This document shows, one piece after another, positions 1 through 8,451 of a stretch of DNA of 18,512 nt; within the stretch, counting starts at the first letter, position 1; each line of letters begins with the position of its first letter. The position numbers were made by a program, and so were the translations under genes. The notes beneath the pieces are model-generated. The model made no database searches and was not told where the DNA came from. It was given only the letters and a program-made list of their open reading frames with translations. The stretch spans positions 1-18,512 of the forward strand of contig FTLJ01000564.1 of the NCBI GenBank assembly GCA_900155495.1, read 5' to 3'. This stretch comes from Porogramme epimiltina (Eukaryota; Basidiomycota; Agaricomycetes; Polyporales; Polyporaceae).

Positions 1-197
1 TATTCTATGTGTGATAGGTGTGCTTCCGAAACGGCGCTGGGGGCGTAAGATGCTCCCGGCTCAAGATGCCTTCCCGAGGTACGGTCGACTGCGCGAGCCG
101 CGAGGCTCGGTGCGGTCGTGCCTGGCGCGGGCCTCTTCGTGGCCCTCGGGACTAGTACCCGCCTTCGAGGCGGGGAAGCTAACGCGCGCCGAAAGGT
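1..197 (+). repeat. Left terminal inverted repeat
   Basis: Matches the reverse complement of 18316-18512 without gaps. I count mismatches at 45, 46, 50, 102, 108, 109, 117, 160, 168, 172 and 194; bases 1-44 are identical, and similarity stops after about base 197. It begins TATTCTATGTGTGATAGG. It is GC-rich with short hairpins: stem 94-99/104-109, stem 129-133/141-145 (intact in both ends), and stem 158-163/169-174 with a TTCGA loop. Confidence 0.93.
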
Positions 198-614
198 TTC
201 GTTCCTTGTATTCGTGTACCAAGTCCTATCGTTGTTTCTGCTTTCCTGTATGTATTCGGAGCGTTGGATGACAATAATGTGCGTATGCGGACAATTTGCT
301 GAACACTTGCGACGTGTCAGAGTCGTTTGTGCGCGCTACAGGGGCTCGGTTGCGAGCCCTCTTTGAACGTGTCGTTTTTCCTTCCCCCCAGTGGGTGCAG
401 TTGGGTAGGAATGTGGAATGGGTCATCAGAGATAGAAAGGAGTACATACTAGGGCGAACAACGAACCTGGTGAGGGGCCCGGGTCTCCCCGGCACCCCTG
501 GAGCCGGAGACGCCCACAGCCGATCTCGCATCCTGAGTCCTGACTACCATCATCCTACTTCTTATTCCTCACTTCTTTCTTGTTTCATACAGTATCATAG
601 CCTACATAAAGGAT
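198..614. other. Non-coding region between left TIR and copy A
   Basis: No gene is supported. It holds a strong hairpin at 342-359 (7-bp stem GGGCTCG/CGAGCCC, loop GTTG) and, near 538-555, the promoter block shared with the other family copies. A 177-codon open frame crosses this region, but it runs through the promoter and into copy A in the wrong frame, so it is taken as chance. Confidence 0.6.
538..555 (+). promoter_or_regulatory. Conserved upstream block of copy A
   Basis: TCCTGACTACCATCATCC lies 60 nt before the ATG position. The same motif (TCCTGACCACCATCATCC) sits 68-79 nt before the start codons of copies B, C and D. The surrounding pyrimidine-rich leader is also shared. It is probably a core promoter or transcript-start element duplicated with the gene; its function is inferred only from conservation and position. 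Confidence 0.5.
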
Positions 615-1507
615 ATGCGCGCCATGACATGCTCTACCGCCAAAAAGATGTGATCTGTCACCGTGTATACGAAGGGATCTCCGCCACTAGCACCCGCTCA
701 AGCGGCGTGCGGACAGTCGTCTATGATGGCTTCGAGAAAGAGGAGATCAGTGTCGAAAGCGGCGCTCAAGACTGCAACGAAACGGTCGTGCAAGGCGACC
801 GACGTCTCGGCCGAGATGGCTGCCCGTGAAGCAGAAGAAACTGAGAGGGCTGGACAAATGGTGAGTACGCCCGTCCTCGATTTGTGGTCCAACTCATGTA
901 CATATTGAATGCTCACCTTCCAGCGTCGAGAATGCGCGGCAGTCGTTGTAAAGTACCCTCCTCTCAAAACCCTTACTGCCTATGATATTCCCCAGTCTGG
1001 CAAAGAAGTGCCTCATCGCCTCTACGGTTGGCCCATCGCCGAAGACCACATGCTTGACTACGCCCGTCGTCATCGTCTGGTATTCAAAGTAATCCCGTAC
1101 TTTCGAAGGATCTTCGGGGACAACGACCATTTCAACTACGGCGGCGTCACTGACGATCAATTCGCGGACGAGGAACTACTCCATCATCTCCGTAGAATGT
1201 CACTTTTTGACGTGAAACTGCACTTTTGCCATCAGGCTGGCTCGAAGGGTCTGCGAGTAGGGGTGCCAAAATTGCAAGAGTGGAAACGGATGCTTGTCGT
1301 ATGGTCAACGGATGATTATGAAAAGGTGTATAACTGGTATGATGATTGGGCGAAGACGGAGAAGTTTATCGACGACGCGCTGAACGAGTGCCTCTCGGAA
1401 GGCTGCAAGCGCCGAACATCGTTAGCATGGTGGTCATGCGAAAACAGACTGGCGAGTGGAGCATTTGTTCGTTTTGAGCGCGGCTGACTATTCATTAGTC
1501 CGATTAA
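615..1507 (+). pseudogene. Copy A of the four-member family, decayed
   Basis: Reconstructed by comparison with copies B, C and D. Exon 1 is 615-860, intron 861-923, exon 2 924-1451, intron 1452-1498, and a terminal mini-exon 1499-1507. The 176-residue domain in exon 2 keeps the family motifs (YGWPxxEDxMLDYARRH, NECLxxGCxRRTSLxWW) but has a 4-residue deletion around exon-2 residues 138-142. Two lesions are visible. Codon 13 (651-653) is TGA where the intact copies have an arginine codon, and the second intron starts GCGAGT instead of GTGAGT. The frame is open again after the stop, and an in-frame ATG at 723 could give a shortened protein of about 224 aa lacking the basic N-terminus. GC-AG introns are known to splice, so only the stop is clearly disabling. 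It is called a pseudogene, with a truncated active product possible. Confidence 0.82.
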
Positions 1508-1945
1508 TTGGGATACCCTTGTTGTACGGTGTAATTGTGTGTATTGATACTCTTGTGCTTGTATATAATAACGTTTCCGTGATATCTGCCCTTCCTCTGT
1601 CCCAGGATGTACTGAGTGTCTGGGGCCCGAGACTCGAGAGTGTCGGCCCAAACTGCTGAGATCTTCTGAGCGTAAGTCCCAACATGACTTCGTCACGCCA
1701 ACACACACGGGGTTGCGGTAGCACTTCTTCAAATGCCGCGGAGATTCCATTTTGAGGTGGCATGGTTGCTATTGTCTCGTACTATACTGTCGTCGTTGGA
1801 GGACAGTGAAGCTTTAAAGCCTCCGAGCAGCCGCCAGGGGCAGTGGGGGCGGCGGGGCACGCGCGGCCCTGGAGCCGGGCCGCCTACCAGTGGCCATGGT
1901 GACGCGGCGTCTAAATCCGCGGCGCCACGTGATCTTGGCCCTGTA
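1508..1945. other. Region downstream of copy A
   Basis: It contains a probable 3' region of copy A and a GC-rich island at about 1820-1935. The island includes a perfect 7-bp stem (1863-1869 with 1877-1883, GCGGCCC/GGGCCGC). An open frame from 1733 runs into the gene model that starts at 1946, but the GC-rich part does not look coding. Nothing else could be supported. Confidence 0.4.
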
Positions 1946-2414
1946 ATGACTCGGATAGCACAAGTCGAACGTCGTACGTTGACTTCAGACTTGCAACTTA
2001 GTAGATTAGCAGGTGCCTCCATCCGTCTTGCAGAGAGGTGCCGACTCTGCATGAAGAAGAGACATGCATTATTGCTCATGACGGGTAAGAGAGTCCTGCA
2101 ATAGTAGGATTTGTACTTAGCTCAGGTAGTGTAGCACTGTTTATAGTTGCCTTTGTGCTCGTCGTCATAGTACTAAGTGACTTATTTAATCGAGCTCTGC
2201 ATAAAGTTCCTATCCCCCCTCTCCCTCTCATTTCTTCACCCCGCTGTCTTCCGTCTTTACAGCGTTCTCCGCCTATTTGGGGCGTTCTACGCCCGCCAGT
2301 AGTATTCGAAGGCCAATTTTGGGCAGTCACGGTAAGAAGAGATCGCCTCTGCAGTCATGTCATGTGTGGATAAACGTATGTTAGACAATCAGCCCTTTCG
2401 AGATTGACCATTGA
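1946..2414 (+). CDS. Possible small three-exon membrane protein
   Basis: Product unrecognised; this is a gene model from splice signals only. Exon 1 is 1946-2084, intron 2085-2146 (GTAAGA...TTATAG), exon 2 2147-2331, intron 2332-2384 (GTAAGA...TGTTAG), exon 3 2385-2414 ending in TGA. Phases agree and give 117 aa. The product would have an arginine-rich helix-like first half, then a KKRH stretch directly followed by a hydrophobic run (about 12-14 residues, VAFVLVVIVL) that could be a single membrane span, and a proline-rich tail. The start is uncertain because the frame stays open back to 1733. Another possibility is that exon 2 splices to an acceptor near 2551 and joins the next model. Branch points are weak, so this may be a chance reading. 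Confidence 0.28.
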
Positions 2415-2532
2415 AGACAGTACGTCCTGTGTTCGCTTCGCAACCTACTTTTCCACCTAACCAGAAATGAAATTCAGCGACGGTTTAGTGTCTCGGCGAT
2501 AACGCTCCCAGTCTCATATCCGGTGAAGCTAT

Positions 2533-2925
2533 ATGATGTCTTGTGAGTTGCAGCTTCTTGACATTGAGCACGTCACTGACTTATACACGTCCGAAGAGGA
2601 ATCGGGGGTTGCGCCAAGTCTCCCCCAACATCCTTCAACCCGGAGGGCGCTGTCATCGTGGACTCTACTGTTTTCGCTAACGATGAAGGTGAGTTTGATT
2701 ATATCTACTCTACTAGTAGGACGCTTCTATGAGACTCCCAGAGGATACGATCTTGAAGTCGCTTGGATGCCATGATACACAGGTGAGCTCATCCTCTCAG
2801 CCGCGCGCCACTTTCCCTGAGACTCCGTATTACCATTAACAGAAAGTACAACATTCTAATACAAACAGGACCGAGAACTCATTCGTTTCGAACGCGGAGG
2901 CCAGCCAGTAGTCCAGGAGATCTAG
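2533..2925 (+). pseudogene. Possible small three-exon gene with a frameshift
   Basis: Product unrecognised. Exon 1 is 2533-2688, intron 2689-2741 (GTGAGT...CCCAG), exon 2 2742-2782, intron 2783-2868 (GTGAGC, branch TTCTAATAC, ACAAACAG), exon 3 2869-2925 ending in TAG. The last two joins are in phase and the encoded stretches look protein-like (for example GAVIVDSTVFANDE before the first intron and RELIRFERGG after the second). The first ~30 codons are in a different frame, and the change falls at a five-C run (2622-2626). A one-base loss there, or an assembly error, would explain it; a gene of about 84 residues was probably intended. Alternatively the early part may belong to a different exon. 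Confidence 0.35.
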
Positions 2926-5297
2926 AGCACATAACGAAGGGAGGATCCCAGATGGAGACCGAAGTAGCATGTGAAGGAGTTGCGGGTCAGTTGCCGGCGC
3001 CGCTCTAGGTACGTCGGTGCTTTGCGTGAACGCGAGACTCTTGGTAGTTTCGCTGCACCCTGCCTGCAGTGTCAACTATGTTCATTCACTGCGCATTGTT
3101 TTGGTGCACAGGCTGGTGAGCGGTCCCCTGTGGGTCTACAGACACTGGTTGTGAGCGCGATGAGATGGTAAAACAGGTAGGCATGCGAGCTCACGGGGGT
3201 TGGTGGTTCCTGCTTCGCGAAATGTATTAGCTATAAGCGTATAATATAGATCGGCCATGTGTACTTACCCACCGCGTAAAGGGCTGGGGGTGGGTCGCCA
3301 CCCAATGCCGCAGCTAGATACAACGTACGTAAGTAAAAGACTGAAAGCCGAACTAAGAGTGCTCACCAAGTGATGGCGGGGACTGTGCTCCTCTCTCGAG
3401 GGCCATTTTAAGAAGGATGTCAGGTCCTATGTGTACTAGAGGAGTCTTAGCGTAGTATTTAAGTTGAGATGGGATAGGAAGACGTACATGGGGACGTATA
3501 CGTAGTCCCCGAAGCGCTGCCTTGAAAGTTGTGTGAATGTGATTGCCGAGCCGACGAAGTTCGGAGAGGTACTCACTGTTTTCAGAACCCATTCCGTTCA
3601 TGGTGTCTTTCACGTATGAAGAGGTACATCCGCGCAATGCTGGAGGGGATGCATGATATACTCTAGGCCAGAGTACTACTCGCTTTGTCCAGACGGGAAT
3701 CATCCCGGTTCTCAACTGTGGTAGGGAGCGCATTGGCTGCGGGTGAATCTGCGGGCCACGTCCACGCGAGAACAGATCTTCCGCGCTGTGGCTGGCCAAA
3801 GAGTGTCACTGGAAGCGTACCACAAACCCGCAGCCTCACGGGGGTCTACACCTTCTGTGCATCATGCGGGGGTACCGGAGAACACCTAGGCAAACTGAAG
3901 CCTCTATACTTCGACGTCGTCTTATAAGATTGTGTGCACCTATGAACTTCCTAGTCAGAGGGATAAGGCTAGGAGACGGAGAGTTCGCGATCGTGCTCCA
4001 GGCAAATCGTCAGCATATGCCCTGCGCGATTGCCATTGTGTCGATGTTCACTTATCTCATGGGAGGACCTTCCGACTAGTAGCCTAGAAAAGACCACACA
4101 GGAGTGCCTTCTAGAGCCTTCTAAGTGAAGAGATCTGTCTAGGACGCGTCATCATCTTGACACGAGAGCGCCCGGTCGGGAGAGACGGCAGAGAAAGGGG
4201 TGCAGGACCGGCGGCGCCGTCGGCCACGCGGCGAGACACGGCAAGAGGCCCCCGCCTTCCGCAAACACCTACAAATCGTGTTTAGATCCAAATATACATA
4301 ATTTTCTACTTAGTATTAAAGGGGATATCGAGGGGAAACATGGTAAAGACAAGGGATTCCTCATTCATACCTATATATGACGAAGTGCCGTTTTAGGTAC
4401 AAGAGTCTTGCGGGGGTCAGGAACAGGGCAGAACATGTGCATGAGCGACTTGGCACCCTAAACAGCTTTAAATACTCTTATAAAATCATGCAAATCCCAA
4501 GGAGTAGTAACAAATAGCGTATCTGCTGATGGGACGGGGGCCTAGGTGCGGCATTGGCGTTCAGTAGGATGACGTCATAGCCAACATTAGGTCGGGCGCT
4601 TATGTATTATGTCTCAACTTTCTTTGGAACTAACGCGTTCAAACGTTCAACTTCAGGCCCTCGCTCGACTGAAATTTGAAAGAGCTTCGTACAGTGCCAA
4701 GCGCAGTAAAATAACAAGGTGTGATCAAAGAGTCAAACATCCGGGGGCATTCATACTATCAAACTCTGGCAGCAATTCCAACAACACGACGCCTTCGTGA
4801 TATTGAAGCGCGCTTCAGTTTCTCCTTTCACGTACATATGGACTATCCTACAATGCAAGTGCAAGTTTCTACCTGGGGCCCTGGAAGAATCTGGTCCGCC
4901 CCGCGGACGCGTCCTGCTCTATGGCCAGTCTCCAGACTCTTGTACCCAAAACGGCAGTTTACCCCCAAAACGGGTGCGCATATGGATCCCCTTGTCTTTC
5001 CCTCACATATTCATGTAAAATACTGCATATACCAAGACATAGACAGAGTTTTTCCGTGTTTACCGACGACGGCCGGCCTCCGGCGTGCAAGCCGTCTCGC
5101 CGGCGCCCCCGGCCTTGTACCCCGTTTCCCCCCACGTTCCCCGCCCGGGCGCCCTCCTGTCAACGTGCTGACGAGTCCTCATGACCAATTTGAGTTACGA
5201 GAGCTTCGAATAGCAGCAATCTGTGGTCCAGGATAATGTGGTCTCCACTGGGAAGATCTTCCCATGAGATTACGAGCATCGACACAAAGACGATAGT
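2926..5297. other. Long region without a supported intact gene
   Basis: It is mixed and looks decayed. The best-supported item is a minus-strand relic around 3353-3799, listed separately. A short open frame at 3942-4079 (plus) has protein-like composition but no neighbouring exons I could join. The stretch 4080-4600 has many stops on all frames and looks non-coding. GC-rich islands lie at about 4165-4260 and 5060-5165. A 171-codon open frame at 4721-5236 has no splice or start context that convinces me. Confidence 0.4.
3353..3799 (-). pseudogene. Relic gene fragment, repeated near 9.97-10.09 kb
   Basis: A 148-codon open frame on the minus strand with no recognised domain. It merits an entry because about 110 bases (about 3470-3580) have a clear but diverged second copy at about 9975-10085, where the frame is broken by stops. 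Many differences between the two are C/T or G/A, with a small indel (CGTATACG against CG before TAGTCCC on the plus strand). This suggests an old duplicated gene, of which the left copy is the better preserved. The start and end of the original gene are unknown, so it may be a fragment of a longer spliced gene. Confidence 0.4.
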
Positions 5298-5743
5298 GTG
5301 AGGCGTTTGCTGCCAGTTTCCCTCGGTCCTCAGAGACACACAGTCCTCTCCCAGTACCCAGCACTGTTTAATGTAGCTCGAATGTTTACTTTGGGGCCTA
5401 CAGCAGTCGAAAGTGTCCGTCGTCACATGCGGTCCTCGAGCCGGTGGCGCTCGGGTAACTGGCAATCGTCTCAGCCATAGGAGGACAGCCCCGAGCTTCG
5501 GACGCCTCGACAAGGATGGAATGTGGTCATTCAGGGTGAGTGAAGCGAGAGCTTTGGCCTCCAAGAAACGATCTGATTGGACGGATAGTGCCTTTACTCT
5601 GAGTGTGATACGCCAGTGGCCTCATCGCCGAACATGGCTCGCTGGCCTCAGTGTATACGAGTGCGGGGCCACGGAGAGGTAGCCAAATCGAAGGGAAGTT
5701 AAGCTCAACAAGAGAAGATGGGCAGACTGTTGGACAACTATAA
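5298..5743 (+). pseudogene. Exon-like fragments upstream of the 76-aa gene
   Basis: Two stretches look coding on the plus strand but could not be joined convincingly. The first is 5298 to about 5450 (arginine-rich, with VLSQYPALFNVARMF). The second is a frame ending at donor 5536 (GTGAGT) that can splice over intron 5536-5616 to an exon 5617-5743 ending in TAA. A 34-nt gap between the first two pieces is too short for a usual intron, which points to a frameshift or decay. No family was recognised. Confidence 0.22.
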
Positions 5744-5744
5744 A
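5739..5744 (+). promoter_or_regulatory. TATA box of the 76-aa gene
   Basis: TATAAA lies 73 nt before the ATG at 5817, followed by a pyrimidine-rich leader (TTCTTCTCCTCACTTACACT) of the kind found at fungal transcript starts. Confidence 0.45.
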
Positions 5745-5816
5745 TTGCGAAGTGCAGTACGGAAACATTCTTCTCCTCACTTACACTCTCTGCACAACCT
5801 AACACATTATCGAGAC

Positions 5817-6300
5817 ATGAACCACTGTGAGTAAGATTTCACCTCTATTACACTACCGAGCATACAGGCGCCCTCCTCCTGTGACACCGCTGATTGAAAT
5901 ATCCATCCAGTAACGTTTCTCGAAGATACTCGGCCCTCGACCCTGGAGAGTGGGGCCAAATCTCCTTCTTCGCTCTGTGAGACTCGGTCTATTCTCCACG
6001 ACAACTGAATGTAAGCTGACACGTGTATAGCTGGAGCTCTTGGAGGCGATCCGCCTCCAACTCTGCGCGCTCCTGGTATGTACATCTGGTGTTTGGACAT
6101 GACGGGAGTGGGCTCATATCAAACGCGCCACCACAGACGAACAGACAATTCAAGGCGAGTCCTTCAACCAAACAATCCCTAGCTAATTCTCATGCTCCCT
6201 CCGCGCAGATTTCCTGGAGAGGGATAGGCTTCGGAGACTTCTGGAAGAAGTCGAGCACGATGAAGAAGCTCTGGGCCCTCTCAATGAGCCCTATGCTTGA
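5817..6300 (+). CDS. Small five-exon gene, 76-aa hypothetical protein
   Basis: Product unrecognised. Exons are 5817-5826, 5911-5976, 6031-6075, 6137-6154 and 6209-6300. Introns are 5827-5910 (GTGAGT, branch GCTGATT, CCAG), 5977-6030 (GTGAGA, branch GCTGAC, ATAG), 6076-6136 (GTATGT...ACAG) and 6155-6208 (GC donor GCGAGT, branch GCTAATT, GCAG). All four junctions are in the same phase (phase 1), and the joined frame is open for 77 codons including TGA. The first half is rich in Ser, Pro and Gly. The second half (about residues 41-68) is a charged, amphipathic helix with ERDRLRRLLEEVEHDEE, possibly a short coiled coil or interaction helix. No signal peptide or membrane span is visible. The 10-nt and 18-nt exons and the GC donor are unusual. 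The last exon is the surest part; the first could be mis-modelled. Confidence 0.45.
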
Positions 6301-6724
6301 CTACAGACTCCTATACTATGGCGTTGTTGACCGTTAAACCTCTTGCTTGTTCCTTCCAATTTGTATCAAGATACTATCTTTCTTGCTCACGTCGGGCTCC
6401 CAACGCGAAAGTGGTCCACGTACCGCTGTTGTCGTCCCACGAGCGCTCCCGCCTCCGAAACTGAGCCCATTTGAGAACTTCAGCTGGCACGTCTCCCGTT
6501 CATGAACTTCGCGTCCTCATAACACCGGACCTGACTGGTCCAACGTCAGCGTTGACGTCTGGGTCGGCATACTCGCTCTCGTTCACGCACCGTAGGTGTT
6601 AAACTGGGAGTGGAAAGAGCACCAGCTCTCACGAGGGCTGCGGGAGGTTCTTGAGGGGAGATTCGGAAGAAGCACGGCGTGGGGCACTACACGGAAGCAT
6701 TCAGCAGGAGCTGGGGACACAGTT
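6301..6724. other. Region between the 76-aa gene and the minus-strand fragment
   Basis: The first part is a T- and C-rich probable 3' region of the preceding gene. From about 6597 the plus strand has exon-like stretches (after an acceptor-like CCGTAG), but the frame changes near 6650, and the same DNA is antisense to the minus-strand fragment that follows. No gene is called. Confidence 0.35.
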
Positions 6725-7235
6725 TCAGCGGTTCTTGGCATACCTAGTTTCGCGAATGCCCCGGACGATGGCATACATGGTAGGTAGGCGTTTTTGTAGA
6801 CTTTGGAGGGTAGAGAAGGCTGCGCGACTGTACGTCTTCCCTTTGAACTTCAAGTCGTCAAAAGTATCTGTGAGCCGGCCATTCGTGAGCCCAAGCAAAC
6901 GATGACGGAGCGCAAAGAGAAGCAGAGTGGATGGTAGCAGCGTCACGAGGATAAACTTGGAGATTTCAGCAAGGTGCTGAATGCCTGCAGGCCTCTTCAA
7001 GCCGGCGAGAGGGCTTGTTATGACGACAAACTGTATAAGGGCATCTATATGGGGAACAACGACAGACAGTAAGTGAAGCGAAGACTTTGACGCTATTACT
7101 AGGCTAAGAAAGCTCACCGGTAGCAGCATTACTCTCTATGATTTGTTTGAGAGTGATTAGTGAATAGCCAAAGTCGCGTAACGCTTGTGTACATGACAAG
7201 AGGCTCCATATCCTCCGTGCTCCAGGTGTTCTCAC
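6725..7235 (-). pseudogene. Membrane-protein-like gene fragment
   Basis: Read on the minus strand, two open stretches join in phase. One runs from 7235 to 7118, then an intron 7117-7045 (GTGAGC...ATATAG), then 7044 to 6725 ending in a stop, giving about 145 codons. The second part holds a hydrophobic segment (FILVTLLPSTLLLFALRHR) likely to span a membrane, followed by a basic soluble tail. No start codon is apparent at the 5' side: the frame is closed by TAA just before a weak acceptor-like ATAAG at about 7236. It may therefore be the 3' part of a longer gene, or a relic. No family was recognised. Confidence 0.33.
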
Positions 7236-8362
7236 TTATGACGCCCTGCCATGACTAAGATAGCTTGAATTTTCACAAGGAGAGAACGGTTGCGTGCGGG
7301 TTTTATGCATAACACACAGGTCAGAATGGGGCAGCGTGATATAGACCCAGACGGTCGAAGCACTTAGCACTTACTAGCAGTAGATCATATGGCACGCACG
7401 AGTCGCGACGAGCCGGAGACGCCCGAACGTTTCCTCGGAGTGGCGCTCTTATATCACGTGATGCATTCCCTTTCGGGAACTCTTTTTCCTCTACGCTCCG
7501 GGCTGTTCCGAGCTTGCTCCGCTGCAACTCATCCGCTCCTCGCCAATGGACCAAACGCGCTGCGCCTGTATCTGAGGCTACACAGAGCTTTACACCATGA
7601 AACCCGGATCCGGCCCGCCCTAATCACGTTCCCTGCGGGGGCAGTTCAAGTGGGCTAGAGTTGATGTTCAGTGAAACGCCGCTACACCCCTGGAACCGCC
7701 ATCAAACTGGTGCACGCCGAGCATCCATCTCTGTACGTCGACTGCCCATAAGCATGCTGGGATGTGTTGTGACTCCATAGAAACCCTCTTGCTTGCGTGT
7801 TCTAATCAGTCTCACACGTGTGACGTCGAAATCATACGGAGCTATATAGTAGCAAGCTCTCGGGAGGAGTGTAGGGCTTGACGGTGAGGTGAGTCCCTCC
7901 GTCCACTCGCTTACTTATTTCCACCACCTCTAATAAATGACTTCAGATCCTTCGCTTGTTCACATGTGAGAGGAAGTGATACGTGTACGATATCAGTTCC
8001 ACCTACATCGTACAACCAGTGAGTAGGCCTTAATTCGCTCAATCCATCATCATTCCGTCTTTGTCGAATACGAGTACTGCTCGCGATACTCTTCGCCTAG
8101 CGTTTCCCACCAAAGAGTACACCGAAGGGAGCGCGTGCAATGTATTGCACCATGACCGGCGACCACGTTGGTCTATTTCACATCTTCCCTGTCACCCAGG
8201 GGATCGTGTCTGCGGTCTCTACCTAGAACTCTCGCGATTCACAGTCGGGTACACCTTCCCGCATATACATCTAGTCGTTGGCGGAGGTTGGACGGATGCA
8301 TGAGGAGCGCTCAGTTACGGCACGTGCGGACCAAAATCTAAGATACCGAGGCGCCGGTGGTA
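7236..8362. other. Region upstream of copy B
   Basis: No gene is called with confidence. A plus-strand open frame at 7389-7658 (89 codons from ATG) is possible but has no supporting context. At about 7870-7950 there is a good-looking intron (GTGAGTCCC to GACTTCAG) between short open stretches. The frame 8061-8303 (about 80 codons, ending TGA) has protein-like composition and may be a last exon of a decayed gene. From about 8302 the sequence is homologous to the region upstream of copy D. Confidence 0.35.
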
Positions 8363-8380
8363 TCCTGACCACCATCATCC
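8363..8380 (+). promoter_or_regulatory. Conserved upstream block of copy B
   Basis: TCCTGACCACCATCATCC begins 89 nt before the ATG. It is identical in copy D. The preceding GAGGCGCC(A/G)GTGG at about 8349-8361 is also shared with D. Confidence 0.55.
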
Positions 8381-8451
8381 CGTTCGTCTTCACCCAATTC
8401 ACCCGCCTTTTTCCCGCTCAATATCACGATAATTCAGGTCAAACAACTAGA

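Noticed and set aside
296..829. 177-codon open frame on the plus strand
   Set aside because: It covers the promoter block and exon 1 of copy A in a frame different from that of the family.
4721..5236. 171-codon open frame on the plus strand
   Set aside because: It crosses GC-rich and AT-rich patches, has no convincing start or splice context and shows irregular composition; probably chance.
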